NCBI GenBank assembly: GCA_023404345.1
Contig: JAEYCB010000041.1
Location: 15,640-79,639, forward strand
DNA from: Bacillota bacterium
GTDB taxonomy: Bacteria > Bacillota > Clostridia > Christensenellales > Aristaeellaceae
Direction of reading: 5' to 3'
Length of the DNA: 64,000 bases
Below are positions 59,591 to 64,000 of this stretch, one piece after another. A program made the translations under genes and the position numbers. The notes below the pieces were generated by a model, which worked only from the letters and a program-made list of their open reading frames with translations, was not told the origin of the DNA and did no database searches. Every line of letters starts with the position of its first letter. The first letter of the stretch is position 1.

Positions 59591-61146
59591 TGTACTGCAT
59601 CTACCTCCGAAAATCCCGCCGCGACATCGAGGCCGAGCAGCGGGGCGAGGGGGAAACGCTGGCCCGCCACCGCGCCATGCTCACGGAGCTGGCCGCGAGG
59701 CGAGGGCTGCCCATAGGCCGCATATATCACGAAATCGTGAGCGGCGACACCATCAGCGACCGGCCCGTGATGCAGGAGCTACTGCGCGACGTGCAGGCGG
59801 GGAAGTGGGCCGGGGTGCTGGTGGCGGAGATCGAGCGCCTCGCGCGCGGCGACACCATAGATCAGGGCATAGTCGCCCAGGCGTTCAAATTTTCAGGCAC
59901 CCACATCATCACCCCGACACGCGACTACGATCCTGACGACGAGGCCGATGAGGAATACTTCGAGTTCGGCCTGTTTATGAGCCGGCGGGAGTACAAAACA
60001 ACCCGCCGCCGCTTGCAGGCCGGAAGGTTGGCAAGCGTCAAAGAGGGCAAATACATGGGCACCCGGCCGCCGTTCGGCTACGAGAGGTACAAGCTCAAGG
60101 GGGAAAAGGGCTGGTCGCTGCGCATCGTGCCGGAGAAAGCGGAGATCGTGCGCATGATTTTCTCCCTGTACCTCCGCGGAAGGGACATCACCGTGAACGG
60201 TCAGACGGTCCACGAGGATATGGGCGCGCAGAAAATCGCCAACTTACTGCGCAAGATGGGGCTCAAAACGGACCTCGGAAACGAGTGGACTGCCGACAAG
60301 ATACGAAAGCTGTTGCAAGATGTCGCATATATAGGAAAGGTCCAATGGTACCAGAAGGAAACAAAAATCCGCGTGCAGGATGGCCAGCGGGTGAAAAGCC
60401 GGCAGCCGTCGGACAGGCACATTGTCGTGGATGGGCGGCACGCGGCTATCATCGACATGGACACATGGAATGCTGTACAAACTGCATTTGCAAATCACCA
60501 GAAAGGGCCCGTTAAAGCAGGAACGCCTATGCGCAGCCCGTTCAACGGGCTTGTAAAATGCGGAATTTGCGGAAAGGCGATGATCCGCACGCCGATGTAC
60601 GGCCACATGGCTGGCATAGACCACCTTAAATGCTCCACCGTTGGGTGCCCGACATCCTCCGCACCTGTCGCGGACGTAGAGCGCCTGGTGCTCGATGGCC
60701 TGCGCGAATGGCTCGACGGGGTAACGGTGGCCCCTATAGAAACGCCGGAGCCGGACGCTCCCCCGCGCGAGGCCATGGAAAAGCACCTGGACGACCTCAA
60801 CCGCCGCCGCGCCCGCCTCATGGACCTGCTGGAGCAGGGCGTGTATGACATCCCCACCTACACTGAGCGCGCGGCCATTCTGGCACGAGATATTGAATCC
60901 GCCCGCGCCGCGCTGGATGCCATGGTGGATGCCCCTGTGCGCGTCGAGGATGCCGTTTCTTCCCTGCTCCCAGAGCTGCGCCACGTATTACAAGCCTACG
61001 ACGTGGCACCGTCAAACGAGGCAAAAAACGCCCTTCTTAGGGCGGTTTTGGACAAGGTCGTCTACCACAAAACGCAGGCGTGCAGACGCGGACAAAAAGC
61101 GACAGATTATTTGTCGCTTGAGCTCTTCCCGCGCATAAAAAAATAG
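59587..61146 (+). CDS. large serine recombinase (integrase)
   Basis: 519 residues. Resolvase domain with the nucleophile Ser10 in YLRKSRRD and later Arg residues (EIERLARGD). Recombinase domain (GTRPPFGYERYKLKGEKGW, VRMIFSLYLRGRD), zinc ribbon (CGICGK...CSTVGC) and C-terminal coiled coil. It joins attP and attB without homology, and with a directionality factor reverses this. The gene ends 2 bases before the attR phage arm. No candidate directionality factor is obvious; the 33-residue protein or the 70-residue regulator are possibilities. Confidence 0.95.
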   Translation: MMYCIYLRKSRRDIEAEQRGEGETLARHRAMLTELAARRGLPIGRIYHEIVSGDTISDRPVMQELLRDVQAGKWAGVLVAEIERLARGDTIDQGIVAQAFKFSGTHIITPTRDYDPDDEADEEYFEFGLFMSRREYKTTRRRLQAGRLASVKEGKYMGTRPPFGYERYKLKGEKGWSLRIVPEKAEIVRMIFSLYLRGRDITVNGQTVHEDMGAQKIANLLRKMGLKTDLGNEWTADKIRKLLQDVAYIGKVQWYQKETKIRVQDGQRVKSRQPSDRHIVVDGRHAAIIDMDTWNAVQTAFANHQKGPVKAGTPMRSPFNGLVKCGICGKAMIRTPMYGHMAGIDHLKCSTVGCPTSSAPVADVERLVLDGLREWLDGVTVAPIETPEPDAPPREAMEKHLDDLNRRRARLMDLLEQGVYDIPTYTERAAILARDIESARAALDAMVDAPVRVEDAVSSLLPELRHVLQAYDVAPSNEAKNALLRAVLDKVVYHKTQACRRGQKATDYLSLELFPRIKK

Positions 61147-61148
61147 AT

Positions 61149-61171
61149 GGTATCATGGGATGTACAATGAA
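61149..61171 (+). other. attR: phage arm plus host GAA core
   Basis: Arm GGTATCATGGGATGTACA (61149-61166), AT, then GAA (61169-61171) in frame with the host reading frame that follows. With the attL arm this gives a 42-bp inverted repeat centred on GA. Confidence 0.75.
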
Positions 61172-61348
61172 TTTTTCTCGCTGCCGCTTTTCCCGCCCGC
61201 GTCGCTGTGCAACAACGACGATGTATGCCTGCGCAACAACGCCTGCAACAAAGGCTGCAACACCTGCTGTAATACCGGCTGCAACACCTGCTGCAATACT
61301 GCTTGCAACAATACCTGCAACAACACCTGCAACACCTGCTGCCGGTAA
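61172..61348 (+). pseudogene. 3' part of the split Cys-rich gene
   Basis: 58 codons continuing the 28065 frame after GAA: FFSLPLFPPASLCNNDDVC, then a Cys/Asn tail built of CNTCCNTGCN-like units. An ATG at 61160 lies in phage arm sequence without a ribosome site, so this part is probably silent in the lysogen. A terminator follows 33 bases later. Confidence 0.7.
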
Positions 61349-61380
61349 ACATCCGGGCATGTTTCCAACTAACACTGACG

Positions 61381-61410
61381 CCCCTGGCATATGCCAGGGG
61401 TGTACTTTTT
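61381..61410 (+). terminator. terminator of the split Cys-rich gene
   Basis: CCCCTGGCAT and ATGCCAGGGG form a perfect 10-bp stem followed by TGTACTTTTT. Confidence 0.8.
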
Positions 61411-61636
61411 AATTTGGCTTTTTATCGGCATGTGGCAGATTTTCGCTGACAAGGATGACTTTCATGCTGAAAAAAATAGCATATTTGCAACTGTAATGAG
61501 GACAGCAATGCAATTCGGTTCCAGAAATTTTTGGACATGCAGGTTTTCTCGGCTGGCAGTTTAGTGGTTTTTACCGCGGACAGATGGATCAAATTACTTT
61601 TTGTGTACTATATCTAGTTTTTTTCGTCAGGAACTG

Positions 61637-61665
61637 TTGTATTTATATTATATATGTTATATAAT
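61637..61665 (+). promoter_or_regulatory. promoter-like element
   Basis: TTGTAT, 17 bases and TATAAT in AT-rich sequence; chance is possible. It could serve the small frame at 61688 or the flavoprotein gene. Confidence 0.4.
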
Positions 61666-61687
61666 TGAATCAGAATACGGAGAAAGC

Positions 61688-61864
61688 ATGAGAACAGAAG
61701 GAAGTGATTCCACCGAAAAATCTGTCGATTCAAAAGGCTTTGTAGAGATTGACTCATTTGTTTGGACAAAAAGGCTGCGGTGCAGGCGGTCCCCTCAACA
61801 GTATTTTTCAGACACGGCTTTTTATTGGATATCAATATGTTTTTTGAAATGCTGCCTAGAGTAA
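61688..61864 (+). CDS. possible 58-residue peptide
   Basis: MRTEGSDSTEKSVDSKGF... after CGGAGAAAGC and downstream of the promoter-like element. The sequence has no recognisable domain and atypical composition. Low support. Confidence 0.2.
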   Translation: MRTEGSDSTEKSVDSKGFVEIDSFVWTKRLRCRRSPQQYFSDTAFYWISICFLKCCLE

Positions 61865-62019
61865 ATTGTAACACCTCAGGCAGTCTGGTTGTATTTTGCT
61901 TTTCAAACTTGCTTCAGGGGAATAAGACCAACATGCCGCCATTCGTATTCTGAATATCGTGATTTGCACAAGCAGCGTTGTTTCTCAACTGCGCAGCGGA
62001 ACACAGGAGGAATTTTGGT

Positions 62020-63951
62020 ATGAAAAAAAGGCTGTCTTTGCTTTTGGCATCCCTATTGCTGATATCTGTCATCTCTCCTGGAATGGCTGAAACGGCCGGT
62101 GAAGCGGCGGACCTGTTGGTGGTAGGTGCGGGACCGGCTGGCCTGTCTGCAGCTATTGGCGCCGTCGAAAACGGAGCGGAAAAGGTTATCGTAATCGAAA
62201 AAACCGGAAAGACCGGCGGAAACCTCAACGTGACAAGCGGTACGTTGGTGGGTGCGGATACCATTATCCAGCATGAGGACGGATTGCTTGAAGACAGCGT
62301 GGACATGCTCTACCAGGATATGATTGATACTGGATCAGAGCATGGCGGCCGTCCTAATTCCAATCTGCTGTATAAATACAGTGAACTGGTTGGCCCGGCA
62401 GTCGACTGGCTGTGGGAAAACGGCCTCAAAGACTGTGAATTTACCACTGACGCGGAAGGGCACAAGGCAGTGTTTGCGCCTGAGCACAAGCTCTATTCCT
62501 ATCCCAGAAGCTACAAGCCCAAACCCATTGACAGCGAGCACTATAAGAGCGCAACGCATGAGGTGCTGGACAAGCTGATCGCCGGGTATGGAGACAAAAT
62601 CGAAATCGTATTCAATACTGAGGCCAAGCACCTGCACGCTAACGATCTGGGTCAGATTGTGACGGTAGAAGCCGTTGATGCGGATGGCAACACGGTATTC
62701 TATACCTCCAAGCATGGTGTGGTGATGGCAACGGGCGGATACGCGGCCAATCAGAAGATGATGAGCTACTTTAAGCCCACAGCCTCCGGCATCATTTCCT
62801 CCTCCCTGCCGGGAGCGGATGGATACGGCATGCGAATGGTGCAGGAAGTCGGCGGCGATATTGCCGAGTATGCCATGGACATTTTCCCCACCATCACGAT
62901 GGGTCTGCCCAGCCCCGATACCCCCACCACCGGCCGTATCATGAGCACCAAGACCGCCTTTGCCGGCGGCATCTGGGTCAACCTCAACGGCGAGCGCTTT
63001 GTCAATGAAACCAACGAGGACATCTATGCTCGTGAAAAAGCGTTGGAAAACCAGCCCGAAGCCTCCATGTATGAGGTTTATACCGATAAGATCCATGATG
63101 ATCTGCTGGAGATTCCCGCACATAACAACATGATGGCCGGCTTCTTTGATTTGGACGCCGGAAAGCCCTATATCGTCGAGGCGAACAGCCTGGAAGAGCT
63201 GGCGGAGAAACTGAACCTGCCTGCGGATAACCTGATTGCAACCGTCGAGGCCTATAATGAGCATGTCGCCTCCGGCGAACCTGATGAGTTTGGCCGTGTG
63301 TTCGTCGAGGATGACAACCTCTACAACGCCGCCAGGAACGCCATCGAGGGAGACAAGTACTACGCCGTAAAGCAGACCTCCATGACCAGCCGCACCATCG
63401 GCGGCGTACAGTCCAATACCAAGGGCCAGGCCGTGGACGAAAACGGTACGCCGATTCCCGGCTTGTATGTGGCGGGTGAAATGGTTTTCATCTTTGGCAA
63501 CTCCGGTATGGGTGGTTCGGGCGTGACGGGCGCCGTTGCCTTTGGCCGCTATTGTGGCGAGATGGCTATGACGCTGCCGATGGCCGAAAACTATCAGCTG
63601 ATCGAGGCGACCAAGCTGATGCCCATGGAGCTTTTTGAGAAGGAAGAGGTCGAGGCCGAGGTCCGTTTCGATATGGCTACAGCGCTTGCCGACGGCACAT
63701 ATACCGCTACGGTAGACGGACAGGAAGGTACCATGACCGTTGAAACCACCATCACGGATGGAAAGATCAGCGCGGTGACGATCGTCGAACAGCACGAAAC
63801 CGAGAGCATTGCCGCTGATGCACTTCAGTCCCTGCCGCAAGCGATTGTGGCGGATAACTCCGTCAACATCGATACCGTCAGCGGCGCGACATTGACCAGC
63901 AACCGTATTCTGGACGCCGTAACGCAGTGCCTGACCGAGGCGGCCCAATAA
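62020..63951 (+). CDS. secreted flavoprotein reductase, FAD_binding_2 plus C-terminal FMN_bind
   Basis: 643 residues. Signal peptide MKKRLSLLLASLLLISVISPGMA. FAD domain with VVGAGPAGLSAA (about 31-42), EKTGKTGGNLNVTSG, and a C-terminal FAD segment (GLYVAGEMVFIFGNSGMGGSG). The last about 85 residues are an FMN_bind domain with VSGATLTS, the type of site where FMN is attached covalently to Thr by ApbE. Such exported enzymes reduce fumarate, urocanate, cinnamates or similar acceptors with electrons from membrane or extracellular carriers. The acceptor cannot be read from sequence. AGGAGG precedes the ATG. No ApbE or membrane partner gene is in the window. Confidence 0.9.
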   Translation: MKKRLSLLLASLLLISVISPGMAETAGEAADLLVVGAGPAGLSAAIGAVENGAEKVIVIEKTGKTGGNLNVTSGTLVGADTIIQHEDGLLEDSVDMLYQDMIDTGSEHGGRPNSNLLYKYSELVGPAVDWLWENGLKDCEFTTDAEGHKAVFAPEHKLYSYPRSYKPKPIDSEHYKSATHEVLDKLIAGYGDKIEIVFNTEAKHLHANDLGQIVTVEAVDADGNTVFYTSKHGVVMATGGYAANQKMMSYFKPTASGIISSSLPGADGYGMRMVQEVGGDIAEYAMDIFPTITMGLPSPDTPTTGRIMSTKTAFAGGIWVNLNGERFVNETNEDIYAREKALENQPEASMYEVYTDKIHDDLLEIPAHNNMMAGFFDLDAGKPYIVEANSLEELAEKLNLPADNLIATVEAYNEHVASGEPDEFGRVFVEDDNLYNAARNAIEGDKYYAVKQTSMTSRTIGGVQSNTKGQAVDENGTPIPGLYVAGEMVFIFGNSGMGGSGVTGAVAFGRYCGEMAMTLPMAENYQLIEATKLMPMELFEKEEVEAEVRFDMATALADGTYTATVDGQEGTMTVETTITDGKISAVTIVEQHETESIAADALQSLPQAIVADNSVNIDTVSGATLTSNRILDAVTQCLTEAAQ

Positions 63952-64000
63952 CCTCGTCCAGACCAAACCAGGGCCGTGCGCCCCCGGGGCCCGGGGGGCG
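63952..64000. other. window end after the flavoprotein gene
   Basis: 49 bases ending in a very GC-rich run that could be the first part of a terminator; nothing else visible. Confidence 0.3.

Larger units (their letters stand above)
28740..61168. mobile_element. siphovirus-type prophage, about 32.4 kb, integrated by a large serine recombinase
   Basis: Bounded by the shared codon GAA at 28740-28742 and 61169-61171, with phage arms immediately inside each. It contains a full morphogenesis set (terminase, portal, scaffold, capsid, tail tube, tape measure, Dit, tail fibre), lysis genes, DnaB/DnaD replication genes, SSB, repressor and recombinase. Most genes are leftward; regulatory, conversion and integration genes are rightward. 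Minor capsid proteins 1-3 and Gp15-type tail proteins resemble Listeria A118-like phages. I see no broken essential structural gene, so it may be inducible. Confidence 0.92.
61411..62019. other. AT-richer intergenic region, about 600 bases
   Basis: Little coding support. Contains one promoter-like element and one weak small frame, listed separately. Base composition is clearly lower in GC than the flanking host genes. Confidence 0.4.

Noticed and set aside
28754..61152. Attachment cores at ATG or at TA, both also shared by the two junctions
   Set aside because: ATG gives an in-frame but awkward joint and no symmetric attP. TA is palindromic and would leave a stop codon. The GAA core gives both the symmetric attP and the sensible protein.
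28744..61166. Terminal inverted repeats of a transposon-like element (18 bp, 17 matches) at the two prophage ends
   Set aside because: The repeats are better explained as the two arms of one attP: they flank a shared GAA codon, the joined site is centred on GA, and the element carries a serine recombinase and no transposase.
61614..61874. Leftward 86-codon frame in the AT-rich gap
   Set aside because: No ribosome site, no recognisable protein pattern, and composition typical of non-coding sequence.

Overview
The window is one contiguous piece of a GC-rich, endospore-forming Clostridia chromosome. It carries spoIID, a spoIIQ-type M23 gene and spoIIR, together with Firmicutes-type YugP, MATE and DacF-like genes. 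The host genes would fit a gut Christensenellales-like or Oscillospirales-like lineage, but that placement is a guess from gene content. I see no rRNA or tRNA genes and no CRISPR array.

Host part 1 (1-28742). In order: the 5' part of a CapA-like gene; a MATE transporter; a D-Ala-D-Ala carboxypeptidase with peptidoglycan-binding repeats; the engulfment pair spoIID and spoIIQ-like; glmS; and a 2602-residue cyclic beta-1,2-glucan synthase. These are followed by a thioredoxin-reductase-like flavoprotein that lacks the NADPH motifs, three secreted proteins of mostly unknown role, a chain of intergenic hairpins, an NTF2-like protein, a YgiQ radical SAM protein, spoIIR, the YugP protease, a DinG/XPD-type helicase, and a TraB/GumN lipoprotein. 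The last host gene before the prophage encodes a Cys-rich protein and has a sigma-K-like promoter.

Prophage (about 28740-61168, 32.4 kb). This is a siphovirus-type element. Lytic genes run leftwards: early small genes, annealing protein, HNH, SSB, DnaD-like and DnaB proteins, late regulator, terminase, portal, capsid, tail, then endolysin and holin. Rightward genes are an XRE repressor, two probable lysogenic-conversion cassettes (a secreted MORN-repeat protein inside the tail operon, and a two-gene secreted cassette), a second XRE regulator and a large serine recombinase at the right edge.

Main observation. The prophage sits inside the Cys-rich gene. The left and right junctions share the in-frame codon GAA. 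Joining at that codon restores one open frame of 284 codons (28065-28742 plus 61172-61348) with a Cys-rich tail and an intrinsic terminator. Joining the two prophage ends gives an almost perfect 42-bp inverted repeat centred on the dinucleotide GA, as expected of a serine-integrase attP. The layout is that of the skin and SPbeta elements, in which a recombinase removes a prophage from a spore gene. Whether excision occurs here is inference.

Host part 2 (61349-64000). This holds the terminator of the split gene, about 600 AT-richer bases with little support for coding, and a secreted FAD/FMN reductase of the fumarate/urocanate reductase type. The window ends 49 bases past its stop.
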